In this document: positions 1 through 8,421 of the stretch, in pieces
Layout of the letters: every line of letters begins with the position of its first letter
How positions within the stretch are numbered: the stretch's first letter is position 1
Assembly (NCBI RefSeq): GCF_007858535.1
Contig: NZ_CP040174.1
Span: forward strand, 1,550,001 to 1,614,000
Origin: Arthrobacter sp. UKPF54-2
GTDB lineage: Bacteria; Actinomycetota; Actinomycetes; Actinomycetales; Micrococcaceae
Reading direction: 5' to 3'
DNA length: 64,000 nucleotides
Notes under the pieces: generated by a model
Told to the model about the DNA's origin: nothing
Seen by the model: only the letters and a program-made list of their open reading frames with translations
Database searches by the model: none
Made by a program: the position numbers and the translations under genes

Positions 1-458
1 GCACCGCTTCCGAGCTCGAACAGGGAGCGGCCGGGCAGGGCCGTGAGGAGCAGGCAACCTTGGGTGTACCAGATGACCTCCGGGCTGACGAAGTCCCCCG
101 CGGCCAGGAACGCGCTGGCCCGGGTGTGCCGGTCCGCGGCCTCGTCCGACTGCCGGGGCCGGAAGATCTTGAAGTAGTGGTCGCCGGCCCTGACCACGGC
201 CCGCTTGTGGGCCCGGTGCACCACCACCTCGCCCAGAGGTTCCACGCGCGCCAGGTCCGGCAGCCGCCGGTCACCCCCGGCCGGGAGCAGCTCCACCCGT
301 CCTGCCCGCAGATGGGCGGCGCGGACACCCGGCCGCGCCGGCGCCGCAAGCTCCATGGCATAGTCGCCCGCGATGGGTTCCGGCCATGCCCGCCGGACCA
401 GCCACTGCGTTCCTTCCTCGTCCCGGACGGAGGGCGGGACGGGCGGGTGCCAGCTCAC
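1..458 (-). CDS. Phosphotransferase-fold kinase, partial (C-terminus outside window)
   Basis: Only the first 152 codons are present; the rest lies beyond the window start. The GTG start overlaps the stop of the upstream kinase gene as GTGA (455-458). The N-terminus is clearly paralogous to the next gene: both begin MSW-PP-P, then share W-VRRAWP, GDY, RPGVRAAHLR, and a later HR-H-RAVVRA / K-FRP / LPGR block. The two are therefore a tandem duplication. The catalytic loop is not visible, so kinase function rests on the paralogue. It is the last visible gene of the glycosyltransferase/exporter operon. Substrate unknown. Confidence 0.75.
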   Translation of the reverse strand, partial: MSWHPPVPPSVRDEEGTQWLVRRAWPEPIAGDYAMELAAPARPGVRAAHLRAGRVELLPAGGDRRLPDLARVEPLGEVVVHRAHKRAVVRAGDHYFKIFRPRQSDEAADRHTRASAFLAAGDFVSPEVIWYTQGCLLLTALPGRSLFELGSG

Positions 459-1573
459 GGCACAGGCTCCTGCACCCGGTGCGCCGGCGGGTGCGGGGCC
501 CGTTCCTCGAGCGCGGCGAGGGCCAGGGCCAGGCGTCCCGGCAGCGGGGAGCAGGCCAGCCGCAGCCACGCCGCGTCGGAGTAGGCGCGAAATCTGGGCT
601 CACTGACGCGCAGCCGGCCGGCGACGGCCATGACCTGCCGATGGGCAGCGAGGAACCTCGCGGGCGTAATGCGGCCCTGGCGTACCAGGAACTCCAGATG
701 GACATCCAGGTTGGCCAGATCCAGGGCGGCCTCGGCGCGGGCGGCGTCGTCGAAGTCGAGCAACCCGAACCCGGGCAGCCCGAACCCGCCGTCGAGGGCG
801 ATGATCTGCTTGTCGTGCAGGTCGCCGTGGGCCCACACCAGCGGATCCGGCGCCGACCCGAGCAGGCCACGCGTCACGTTCTCCGCCGCGGCGCACAGGG
901 CATCGCGTTGAGCCGACGCTTCCGGGATGTTCCCGTAGTGGCGCAGCCAGCGGTCTACCCACCGCCGCGCATCCGCCGCCTCGACGTCCGGCGACCGCAC
1001 GGGCAACGCGGCCAGGGCGTCGTGCCCGGCGGTGCCGTAACGGGCATTCACCTGGGTGGACCAGGCCTGCGACCAGTCTTCCCACAGCAGGGCAAACGAT
1101 GCGTCGGTGAGCGCCACGTGGTCCTGCGCCAGCTCGCCCAGCGTCCGCCCGGGGAGGGAACTGAACACGATCACGTCCGCGGAGCTGCGGAGAACCTTCG
1201 GCGCCCGGAACGGCCCGGCGCCCAGCAGGATCTCCGTGTGGGTGAGGCGTTCGGCCGGCGCGGTCGCCTCGCCGGGCCGGAAGACCTTGACGTAGCACCC
1301 CGCCGCCCGCACCACGGCACGCGCATGGGGCCGGTGGGCAACGATCTCACCGTGCCTCGCTTCAGCCCGAAGGGCCGGCAGTCCGGGGTCATCCCGTGGG
1401 ACCAACTCAAAGTGTCCGGACCGGAGATGGGCCGCCCTGACGCCGGGCCGACCGGCCGCCAGGACCTCCAGTTTGTAGTCTCCGGGGGTCCTGTCGGGCC
1501 ACGCCCGGCGGACCTGCCAGGTCTGCCCGGAAGCGTCCACGGCGGACTTCGGGAGCGGCGGCTGCCAGCTCAT
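455..1573 (-). CDS. Aminoglycoside phosphotransferase-family kinase (tandem copy)
   Basis: A 372-residue protein of the APH/choline-kinase/maltokinase fold. The catalytic loop reads HGDLHDKQ at residues 249-256 and is followed by a metal-binding LLDFDDA segment. The usual last Asn of HGDxxxxN is Gln here; from memory this also occurs in maltokinases. The ATG overlaps the preceding stop as ATGA, indicating translational coupling. Its context with glycosyltransferases and an exporter suggests it phosphorylates a sugar or small metabolite. A drug-resistance role is possible but nothing specific supports it. Confidence 0.75.
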   Translation of the reverse strand: MSWQPPLPKSAVDASGQTWQVRRAWPDRTPGDYKLEVLAAGRPGVRAAHLRSGHFELVPRDDPGLPALRAEARHGEIVAHRPHARAVVRAAGCYVKVFRPGEATAPAERLTHTEILLGAGPFRAPKVLRSSADVIVFSSLPGRTLGELAQDHVALTDASFALLWEDWSQAWSTQVNARYGTAGHDALAALPVRSPDVEAADARRWVDRWLRHYGNIPEASAQRDALCAAAENVTRGLLGSAPDPLVWAHGDLHDKQIIALDGGFGLPGFGLLDFDDAARAEAALDLANLDVHLEFLVRQGRITPARFLAAHRQVMAVAGRLRVSEPRFRAYSDAAWLRLACSPLPGRLALALAALEERAPHPPAHRVQEPVP

Positions 1574-2826
1574 GGGACCAGCTCCCAGGCGCCGTCAAGA
1601 TGCCGGGACATGCCGGCGGCCCAGTCACGGGACCGGTCCCGGAACGGGTCCACGCTGCCGGCGAACAGCCGCAGTGCCGCCCAGGCGTCCGCCGCCGCGG
1701 GCCTGAACCGGCCGCCCGCGTGGACATAGCCCTCCACCAGGGCGGCCGTGAGCGGGGTGCCTGCCGTGGTTCCGCTCCAGCGGCCCATTTCTTCCGCGGC
1801 CGCGAAGGAGCCAAGATCAGCCTCCGGTACACCGGCGCGGGCGCGGTCGAAGTCGATCAGCCGGACCTCTTCTCCGCCAACGAGCACCTGGTCGGCGGAG
1901 AAGTCGCCATGGACGACGACGGCGGGGCCGCTCACGCCGTCGCCGTCGAGGCGGCGGCGGATCCGGGCCGCTACCGCGGCGGCGCGTTCTTCCAGTGCGG
2001 GAACGAGCGCGGCAACCATGGCGCAGGTGACCGCCAATTGCCGCTGCACGAAGTCCGCGGCGGCGGAACCCGCGCCGTCCTCCGCCGCAATGCCGTGGAG
2101 CCGGGCCAGGGCCTCTCCGGCTTCCCGGGCTCCCTTAGGGCTGCCGCCGGACGCCAGGTCGCGCTCTCCCCAACGGGGGCTGGCGCTGGTGCCGTGGTCC
2201 AGGAAGTCCGCGGTGCCGAGCATGGGAAGCACGGGAACGCCGTGGTGCTGCAACTGTCGGTGAAGGCGGCCTGCGTTGCCGGCGGGCGGTCGCGCTGCGG
2301 TCTTGATCACCAGGGGCGCGTCCTGGTTGTGCTCCAGCAGGACCACCCGCCGCTCGGGTTTGTAGCGCAGCACCGTGGCCCCGGCGCGGAGGAGGCCGGA
2401 ACCGGGCGGCCGCACCGCGCCGAGCTGTTCCAGCCCCTGACCGGCAAGCCAGCGCAGGTTCGTGCCCAGGGCCCAGTCGTCTTCGATGCCGCCGACGGCG
2501 ATCACGGCGTCGGCGTGGGGCGGAGCGGCAGGCAGCAGTCGCAGGCTTCCGCCATGCTGCTCCGACTTCCTGGCTCGTCCGGAGAGCTTGACGTTGTGAG
2601 CGGTCGTGAGGGCCCAGCCATACTCCTCCGCTGATCCGGCGGGGCGGCGGAAGGCTACCAGCGCCGAGGTGCCCGGTTTGTACCGGACCCGGGTAATGCG
2701 GACCGGTTCGCCGAGGAGCCCGGAGAGCAGGTCGTCGTCGAGCACCACGGCCAGGCCGGGCAGGCGCTGGTCCCGGCCGGCGAGCAAGAGATCGGCCGTG
2801 CGCGGGGGAACCCGGACCGGCGTCAC
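1570..2826 (-). CDS. Phosphotransferase-family kinase
   Basis: A 418-residue protein. I start it at a GTG at 2826 because this overlaps the exporter stop as GTGA and gives a natural N-terminus; the open frame extends further but only into the exporter gene. The kinase loop is HGDFSADQ from residue 306, followed by RLIDFDRA. As in its neighbour, the loop ends in Gln rather than Asn. The N-terminal half has a RYKPG motif and a second RYKPERR motif. It is less similar to the two downstream kinases than they are to each other. Probably a small-molecule or sugar kinase; substrate unknown. Confidence 0.72.
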   Translation of the reverse strand: MTPVRVPPRTADLLLAGRDQRLPGLAVVLDDDLLSGLLGEPVRITRVRYKPGTSALVAFRRPAGSAEEYGWALTTAHNVKLSGRARKSEQHGGSLRLLPAAPPHADAVIAVGGIEDDWALGTNLRWLAGQGLEQLGAVRPPGSGLLRAGATVLRYKPERRVVLLEHNQDAPLVIKTAARPPAGNAGRLHRQLQHHGVPVLPMLGTADFLDHGTSASPRWGERDLASGGSPKGAREAGEALARLHGIAAEDGAGSAAADFVQRQLAVTCAMVAALVPALEERAAAVAARIRRRLDGDGVSGPAVVVHGDFSADQVLVGGEEVRLIDFDRARAGVPEADLGSFAAAEEMGRWSGTTAGTPLTAALVEGYVHAGGRFRPAAADAWAALRLFAGSVDPFRDRSRDWAAGMSRHLDGAWELVP

Positions 2827-4694
2827 GTGGGTACCTCGATGTCCCGGCGTTCGTCGCCCGGCCGGCGCTCCGCCGCGTCTTCCTCCGCCGCCCGGGATGC
2901 GGGCGGATCCCCCAGCCACCTGCTGAACCGGCTGCCGGGATCCTGCAGCAGCTCGAGCGGACTACCCTCTTCAAGGATGCGCCCCTCCTCGAGCCAGATG
3001 ACCCGGTCGGCCAGGCGTGCGGCGAACGCATCGTGGGTGATGGTGATGGAGGTCCGTCCCCGCGTCAGGATTTCCAGGGCATCCAGGATCGATTCCCGGG
3101 AGGCGGGGTCCAGCCCCGCGGTTGCCTCGTCTAGGATGACGATCGGCGCCTCGCGGAGGATGGCACGCGCGATCGCGATCCTTTGCCGCTGGCCGCCGCT
3201 GAGGTCCTTGGCGGCCTCGCCCAGAACCGTGTCGTAACCCGCCGGCAGGGCGCGGATGAAGTCATCCGCCTGTGCCAGCGCGGCGGCGTGCTCGATCTCC
3301 GCGTCGGACGCGTCGAGACGCCCGAACCTGATGTTCTCCCGCACGGTGTTGCCAAAGAGGACGGAATCCTGCAGGAGGATGGAGACGTGGGCCCGTACCG
3401 AGGCGATCTGGAGCTCCCTCAGGTCCTCGCCTCCCACCCGGACCGTGCCCGTGGTGGGATCGATCATGCGCAGGATGAGGCTGGCCAGGGTTGATTTTCC
3501 GGCGCCGGACGGGCCGATGATGGCAAGGCGTTCGCCGGCCGGAATCGTCAGGTTGATGCCGTGCAGCACGATGGTCCCCTCGCCGTGGCCGGCGGAGACG
3601 TTGTCGAACACGACGTCCGGCCTGCGGCTGTCCAGGGGGCGGGCGCCGGCGGGCTCGGGCAGGTCGGTCTCGGCCTCGAGCAGGTCCGCCACGCGCTCGC
3701 CGGACGCCGTGGCCTGCGCAATCCGGCTTGTTTGCTTGGCGAGGTCCTTCAACGGCTTCATGCCGGTCTTCAGGTAGGTGAGGAAAACAACGAGGTCCCC
3801 GGGGGTGATCGAGTGGTCGAGCACGCGCCAGCCGCCTCCGGCCAGGACGATTGCGGTGGCGACGCCGATCAGCACATCAGTACGCCGTTCCAGGCCGGCG
3901 GCCAGCCGGAGGGCCGCGACGCCGGTCCCGAGGGTGGCCGAGTTGCTCTTCCGGAAGTTGGAACTGATGGTGTCCTCAAGTCCGTAGGCCTGCACTTCGC
4001 GCATGGCCCCGAGGGTCTGCGCGGCCGTGCTGGCCAGGGCCCCCTCGCCCTTGCGGGTCCGGCCCGCCGCCTTGGCAATCGAGCCCGAACTCCGGCGGGA
4101 CAGGACGGCGAAAATGCCGGCGGCCAGGAACACCACGAGGGCCAGCATCGGGTCCAGCCAGAGCATGATGAGGGTCATGGCCAGGAGGGTGACGGCGTTG
4201 CCCAGCATCGGCAGCCCGGCCGTGACGGCCACGTCCTGCAGGCGTGAGACGTCGCTGACCAGTCGCTGGACAGTATCGCCGGAGGACGCCCGGGTATGGT
4301 GCCGCATGGACAGGCCCTGGACGTGGCGGAACGTGCGGGCCCGGAGGTCGGCCGCCACCCGGGAACCGACCAGCGCGAACGAGACGGCGGACCAGTAGTT
4401 GGCCACGGCACGCAGGATGCTGATCACCACGATCGCGCCGCCGCACAGCAGCAGGGTCTGGGTGCTGGCTTCCAGGGCGGGCCCGGGCCTCCGCAGGGTG
4501 GCGCCCAGCGAGCGGGTCACGGCGTCGATCACCAGCTTCACCGGCCAGGGCTCCAGCAGGCGGAAAAGGACGTCGGCGGCGAGGGCCGCGAAGCCAATGG
4601 CCATCCTCAGCCGGTGCTCGCGCAGATGCGGGCCGACGCACCTGAGGGTCCGGCGGAGCCCGGAGGCCGGCTTGTGGCCGCGGCGCGGCGTCAT
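2823..4694 (-). CDS. Type I ABC exporter (fused membrane and ATPase domains)
   Basis: A 623-residue half-transporter with an N-terminal six-helix membrane domain (about residues 20-320) and a C-terminal ATPase. Walker A is GPSGAGKST at 394-402, the signature LSGGQ is near 498, and Walker B is followed by the catalytic Glu of DEATAGLD, so the site is complete and the protein probably works as a homodimer. The tail is charged and probably disordered. The start at 4694 gives an ATGA overlap with the upstream glycosyltransferase; a much longer open frame upstream is a shadow of that gene. Its place among glycosyltransferases suggests export of a glycosylated product (inference). Confidence 0.85.
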   Translation of the reverse strand: MTPRRGHKPASGLRRTLRCVGPHLREHRLRMAIGFAALAADVLFRLLEPWPVKLVIDAVTRSLGATLRRPGPALEASTQTLLLCGGAIVVISILRAVANYWSAVSFALVGSRVAADLRARTFRHVQGLSMRHHTRASSGDTVQRLVSDVSRLQDVAVTAGLPMLGNAVTLLAMTLIMLWLDPMLALVVFLAAGIFAVLSRRSSGSIAKAAGRTRKGEGALASTAAQTLGAMREVQAYGLEDTISSNFRKSNSATLGTGVAALRLAAGLERRTDVLIGVATAIVLAGGGWRVLDHSITPGDLVVFLTYLKTGMKPLKDLAKQTSRIAQATASGERVADLLEAETDLPEPAGARPLDSRRPDVVFDNVSAGHGEGTIVLHGINLTIPAGERLAIIGPSGAGKSTLASLILRMIDPTTGTVRVGGEDLRELQIASVRAHVSILLQDSVLFGNTVRENIRFGRLDASDAEIEHAAALAQADDFIRALPAGYDTVLGEAAKDLSGGQRQRIAIARAILREAPIVILDEATAGLDPASRESILDALEILTRGRTSITITHDAFAARLADRVIWLEEGRILEEGSPLELLQDPGSRFSRWLGDPPASRAAEEDAAERRPGDERRDIEVPT

Positions 4695-5857
4695 GGCCAC
4701 GCCACCTGCCGCGGGACCGGCAACGCGGCCGTGATCCGGGCAAGGACCCGGTCCCAGCTGAAGCGCTTCTCCGCGTCGTCGCGGGCACGGCCGCCCAGGT
4801 CCGCGCGCAGGGCGGGATCGCCGGCCAGCCGGGTCAGCGCCGCGGCGAGGGCCGCGGGCTCGGAGGGCGGGACCAGCAGGCCCGTGCGTCCGTTTTCGAG
4901 GATTGAAGGGATCTGGCCCACGGAGCTGGCGATGATCGGCATGGCCGCCGCCATGTATTCGTACACTTTCAGGGGCGAGAAGTAGTCGTCGTGGCGCTCC
5001 TCGTCCGACGGATAGGGCGCTGCTGCGGCGTCGCATTCGTGCAGCAGTGCGGGCACGTCGGCGGGCCGCACCGCGCCGGTGAACTCCGCCCTGATCCCCA
5101 GCGAGCCGGCGAGCCGTTCCAGCTCCGGCCGGCCGGGCCCGTCCCCGATGATCCGGACCGCCCAGCGGCTGGCCGGATCCGGTGCCGTGGAATTCGCCAG
5201 CGCGACGGCCCGCAGCAAGTCCGGCACCCCGTGCCAGGGCTTCAGCGTTCCCACAAAGGCCACGGTGAGGTGGTCCGGGTTCCTCCGGCCGGGCCTGCGG
5301 GCGGTGATGCGACGGGCGTTGACGCCGTTTGGTGCCAGGACGGTCCGGGCTCCGGGCACCCGTTCGTGCACCCAGCGGACCACGGGCTCCGAGACGCAGG
5401 CCACGACGCCGGCCGTGCCGGCGTTGCGGCGCAGGATCGTTTCGGCTTTCTTGACGTCCAGCAGTTGGCGGTACTTCTGCTGTTCCTCGATCAGCGGGGC
5501 GTTGACTTCCAGGACCGAGGGGATGTCCAGGACCCGGGCCAGCACCGCAAGCGCCGGGCTGAACAGCGAATAGCGTTCGTACACCAGGCCGCATCCCTGG
5601 CGCAGGACCTGGTCGACCATTGAGAGCGCGGCGTCTTCGAGCGCCTGTTCGCGGACCGGTCCGGGCGCCGGGGGAACTTCGACGACGTCGAGGTCCTCGA
5701 GGTCCTCGGGGCGGTCGGTGCCGCGGCGGGCGCAGTAGACCGTGACGCCGGCGCCGGCCGTGCGCCAGGCCCGGACGATTTCCTGGACGTGCACGGAAGA
5801 GCCCTTGGTGCCAAAGACCGGCACCCCGGGGTCGGCGCAGATATAGGCCACACGCAT
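4691..5857 (-). CDS. Glycosyltransferase family 4-like protein
   Basis: A 388-residue GT-B fold protein. The N-terminal half starts MRVAYICADPGVPVFG with a KGSSVH segment, as in GT4 enzymes that bind the acceptor there. The C-terminal half has VAFVGTLKPWHG, the donor-site stretch SPLKVYEYMAAAMPIIAS and the ENGRTGLLVPP motif typical of GT4. It should transfer a sugar from a nucleotide-sugar donor in the cytoplasm. Its start codon shares one base with the upstream stop (TGATG). Acceptor and sugar are not readable from sequence. Confidence 0.85.
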   Translation of the reverse strand: MRVAYICADPGVPVFGTKGSSVHVQEIVRAWRTAGAGVTVYCARRGTDRPEDLEDLDVVEVPPAPGPVREQALEDAALSMVDQVLRQGCGLVYERYSLFSPALAVLARVLDIPSVLEVNAPLIEEQQKYRQLLDVKKAETILRRNAGTAGVVACVSEPVVRWVHERVPGARTVLAPNGVNARRITARRPGRRNPDHLTVAFVGTLKPWHGVPDLLRAVALANSTAPDPASRWAVRIIGDGPGRPELERLAGSLGIRAEFTGAVRPADVPALLHECDAAAAPYPSDEERHDDYFSPLKVYEYMAAAMPIIASSVGQIPSILENGRTGLLVPPSEPAALAAALTRLAGDPALRADLGGRARDDAEKRFSWDRVLARITAALPVPRQVAWP

Positions 5858-7077
5858 CAGGCCACCCTCCTGGCCGCCAGGGAGAGGGACCGGAGCAGCT
5901 CGGCCTGGCGGCGGACGTCGAAGTCCTCCTCGATGAGGGCGCGCGCGTTGCGGGCCATCAAGACCCGGTCGGTGCCCGGGGCGCTCATTTTTTCGATGGC
6001 GCGGGCCAGGAGCCGGGAATTCCCCGGCCGGGCCAGGATGCCGGTGGAACCATTGCGGACCACTTCCGGGATTCCGGTGACGGCCGTGCTGATACAGGGC
6101 ACCCCGGAGGCCATGGCTTCCAGCAGGACCGTGGGCATGCCGTCCGCGTTGCCGTCCGCCGCGACCACACAGGGCGCCACGAAGATGTCGGAGGACTCGA
6201 GCAGCTCCTGGACCTGGTCCTGCGTCTGGGCTCCGATCAGCCGGACATGCCCGCCCAGCCCGAGGCGTCCGACGGTCTCCTCCAGCTCCTCGGCCAGCAC
6301 GCCGGTTCCGGCGATGCGCAGGTCCAGGTGAACACCGGCCTCCAGCAGTTCGGCGGCCGCCGGCAGCAGATACTGGAATCCCTTCTTTTCCACCAGGCGC
6401 CCGACGGCGGCGATCCGCACCACGGCGCCTGGCGGCCGCGGGTCCCGGTACGGGAACCGGTCCAGGTCCAGGCCGTTGCGCACCAGGTGGAGCCGGCCGG
6501 TGGCGGCGGGGAACTGCCGGCGCAGATAGCGCAGGTTGAAGCGGCTGATGGTCACCGCGTGGTGGGCCTGTTCGAACTTGATCCTCAGGTCCTCGCCGCT
6601 GACCGACTCATGGAAGATGTCCACGGCGTGGGCGGTGAAGGAGAACGGGATGCCTGTGATGGCCGACGCCAGCCGGGCCACAGTTGTGGCGCCCGAGGCG
6701 AAGTGGACGTGCATGTGCCGGATATTCCGGTGCTGCAGGGCCACGGCCAGGTTGATGGCACGGACGGCATCCTCCGGGGCCGCGGCGGCGAGCTCGGCGA
6801 AGTTCCTGCCCAGCGCGGCGGTGAGGCCGGCGGCTTCGGCTGCATGGAAGCTCTCCCAGAGGTCGGCCGTCTTGAGCGGCCGGTCAATGTAGGTCACCGG
6901 CGCCCGCACCCTTGCCAGTTCGGAGTGGAAGCGGGGGTCGTTGGGCGGCAGCAGCGAGAAGATCTCCAGCCGGTCGCCCGCCGCTTCCCGGGCCAGAATC
7001 TCGGAGACGATGAACGTTTCGGAGAACCGCGGATACATCTTAAGGACGTAGGCGGTCCCCGGCTCAGACGGCGACAC
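5857..7077 (-). CDS. Glycosyltransferase family 4-like protein
   Basis: A 406-residue GT-B glycosyltransferase. The GTG start at 7077 is preferred to a longer frame because the protein then begins VSPSEPGTAYVLKMYPRFSETFI, matching the N-terminus of a GT4 group with the PRFSETF signature. The C-terminal half contains AVGRLVEKKGFQYLL, a VAPC..ADGNADGMPTVLLEAMA donor-site block and NGSTGILARPG. It overlaps the upstream glycosyltransferase by 14 bases. It probably acts on the same product as its neighbours. Confidence 0.85.
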   Translation of the reverse strand: MSPSEPGTAYVLKMYPRFSETFIVSEILAREAAGDRLEIFSLLPPNDPRFHSELARVRAPVTYIDRPLKTADLWESFHAAEAAGLTAALGRNFAELAAAAPEDAVRAINLAVALQHRNIRHMHVHFASGATTVARLASAITGIPFSFTAHAVDIFHESVSGEDLRIKFEQAHHAVTISRFNLRYLRRQFPAATGRLHLVRNGLDLDRFPYRDPRPPGAVVRIAAVGRLVEKKGFQYLLPAAAELLEAGVHLDLRIAGTGVLAEELEETVGRLGLGGHVRLIGAQTQDQVQELLESSDIFVAPCVVAADGNADGMPTVLLEAMASGVPCISTAVTGIPEVVRNGSTGILARPGNSRLLARAIEKMSAPGTDRVLMARNARALIEEDFDVRRQAELLRSLSLAARRVA

Positions 7078-8278
7078 GGCTGGCACTCTCCTTCGGATCG
7101 AGAGCCGGAACGCTCGACTTCGGACGGAAGAGGGGCTGGAGCAACTCGGCTGCCAGCTGCGGCACCCGGATGAGCCCGTCAAGCACCGCCCGACGCCGGT
7201 CCACCGCGGCGCCGAGCCTCGCCGCCAGCCATCCGCCGAAGATCTCGGGGGTCAGGGTTCCGATGTCCTGATGTTCCAGATACCCGGCGGCGGCCAGGGA
7301 CTCCGCCCTGATGCGCTGCTCTTCACGTGCCTCGGTCCGCGGAACAATCAGGGCAGGCACAGTGGTGCTCATGATCTCGCACACCGTGTTGTAGCCGCCC
7401 ATCGAAACAACGGCCGCCGCGTGGCGGAGGTGGTAGGGGAGGTCGTCCACTGCGGAGACAACCTTGACGCCGGGGCCGGCCTGGCGCCGCAGGTCGTTGA
7501 GCTGCTCCACGGGCATCTGGGGACCCGCCACGATCAGGTGGCCCAGTCCCGCCGGCACGGGTGCGGCCACTGCCACGCGGGCCAGGGCGTGGCCGTCCGA
7601 GCCGCCTCCGACCGTCGTCAGGCAGTAGGGCCCGGGCATGCAGCTCGTTCCGGAGCCGGGCGGCCGGCCGGCAGCCAGGTAGCCGGTGTAGCGGATGAGC
7701 TTCCGGAGCGAGAAGGGTATTTCACCGGCGGCCACGGGATCGTGGACGGCGGGGTCACCGTAGACCCAGATCTGATCGAAGAGGGCCTTGACCAGCCGCG
7801 GTCCGCCGATCCGCGCCCACTCCGCGGAGGCGACCGCCGGGGAATCCAGGACTTCCCGAAGACCCAGCACCACCCGTACCTGGCCCACGGAACGGGAACG
7901 CCGCAGGGCGGATTCAAGTTCGCGGTTCACCCCGGTGGCGTGGCGGTCCACCACCACCAGATGCGGGCGGAACCCGGCCAGGACGGCTTTGAGGAGCCTC
8001 GCCCGCATGGACACGAGATCGTCCATCGGCATGGAGAGGTTCCTTGGCAGGTAGCCGGCGGGGCTCTTGCCCACCCCCGGCAGCAGCACCCAGTCCCAGC
8101 CGTCCGGCGCCGGGAACGCGGGCGCCAGCGCGGTCCCGGTGATGAGGATGCCGGTGACCGGGCGGCCGGTCAGGCCCGGAAGCTGGTTGCTCAGGGCGTG
8201 GGCCAACGCCAGATTCCGGCGCATATGCCCCAGGCCCACCGAATCGTGTGAGTAGAGCACTATCCGCATGGGCTCCAT
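7064..8278 (-). CDS. GT28/MurG-like glycosyltransferase
   Basis: A 404-residue protein beginning MEPMRIVLYSHDSVGLGHMRR, a glycine-rich GT-B nucleotide-binding start. The C-terminal half has VSMGGYNTVCEIMSTTVPALIVPR, resembling the donor-binding motif of MurG-like and macroside glycosyltransferases. The ATG at 8278 is chosen for its ribosome binding site GGGGAGG a few bases upstream. It is the first gene of the seven-gene run and follows a 143-base gap after the histidine kinase gene, where a promoter is likely. Confidence 0.8.
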   Translation of the reverse strand: MEPMRIVLYSHDSVGLGHMRRNLALAHALSNQLPGLTGRPVTGILITGTALAPAFPAPDGWDWVLLPGVGKSPAGYLPRNLSMPMDDLVSMRARLLKAVLAGFRPHLVVVDRHATGVNRELESALRRSRSVGQVRVVLGLREVLDSPAVASAEWARIGGPRLVKALFDQIWVYGDPAVHDPVAAGEIPFSLRKLIRYTGYLAAGRPPGSGTSCMPGPYCLTTVGGGSDGHALARVAVAAPVPAGLGHLIVAGPQMPVEQLNDLRRQAGPGVKVVSAVDDLPYHLRHAAAVVSMGGYNTVCEIMSTTVPALIVPRTEAREEQRIRAESLAAAGYLEHQDIGTLTPEIFGGWLAARLGAAVDRRRAVLDGLIRVPQLAAELLQPLFRPKSSVPALDPKESASRVAV

Positions 8279-8330
8279 TGCGATCCTCCCCATACCCCAC
8301 ACTCAGGGGTGTTCCTTGCCGGCGGTGTTT

Positions 8331-8401
8331 GCTGTCAAGACCACCTTGCAGCACCATCGTGAGGCACGGATGAGGGGAAGGTTAAGGAGTCTTCATAAAG
8401 C
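8331..8401 (-). promoter_or_regulatory. Possible promoter and response-regulator site before the glycosyltransferase operon
   Basis: Reading the minus strand there is a consensus-like -35 TTGACA at 8338-8333, about 55 bases before the MurG-like start. Further upstream (about 8400-8370) are two loosely repeated blocks, TTTATGAAG and CTTAACCTT, at roughly one helical turn, as expected of OmpR-type response-regulator sites. No good -10 was found, so this is tentative. The cognate regulator could be the product of the two-component genes immediately upstream. Confidence 0.3.
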
Positions 8402-8421
8402 GCGTGGCGCCTGCTGTGAGG

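Noticed and set aside
1..2826. Aminoglycoside resistance locus
   Set aside because: The three kinases sit inside a glycosyltransferase/exporter operon and have atypical Gln-ending catalytic loops. Nothing specific to known resistance enzymes is visible.
4695..5594. A possible 300-residue N-terminal extension of the ABC exporter at 2823-4694
   Set aside because: The extension translates the glycosyltransferase gene in the wrong frame; the ATGA overlap gives a standard exporter start.
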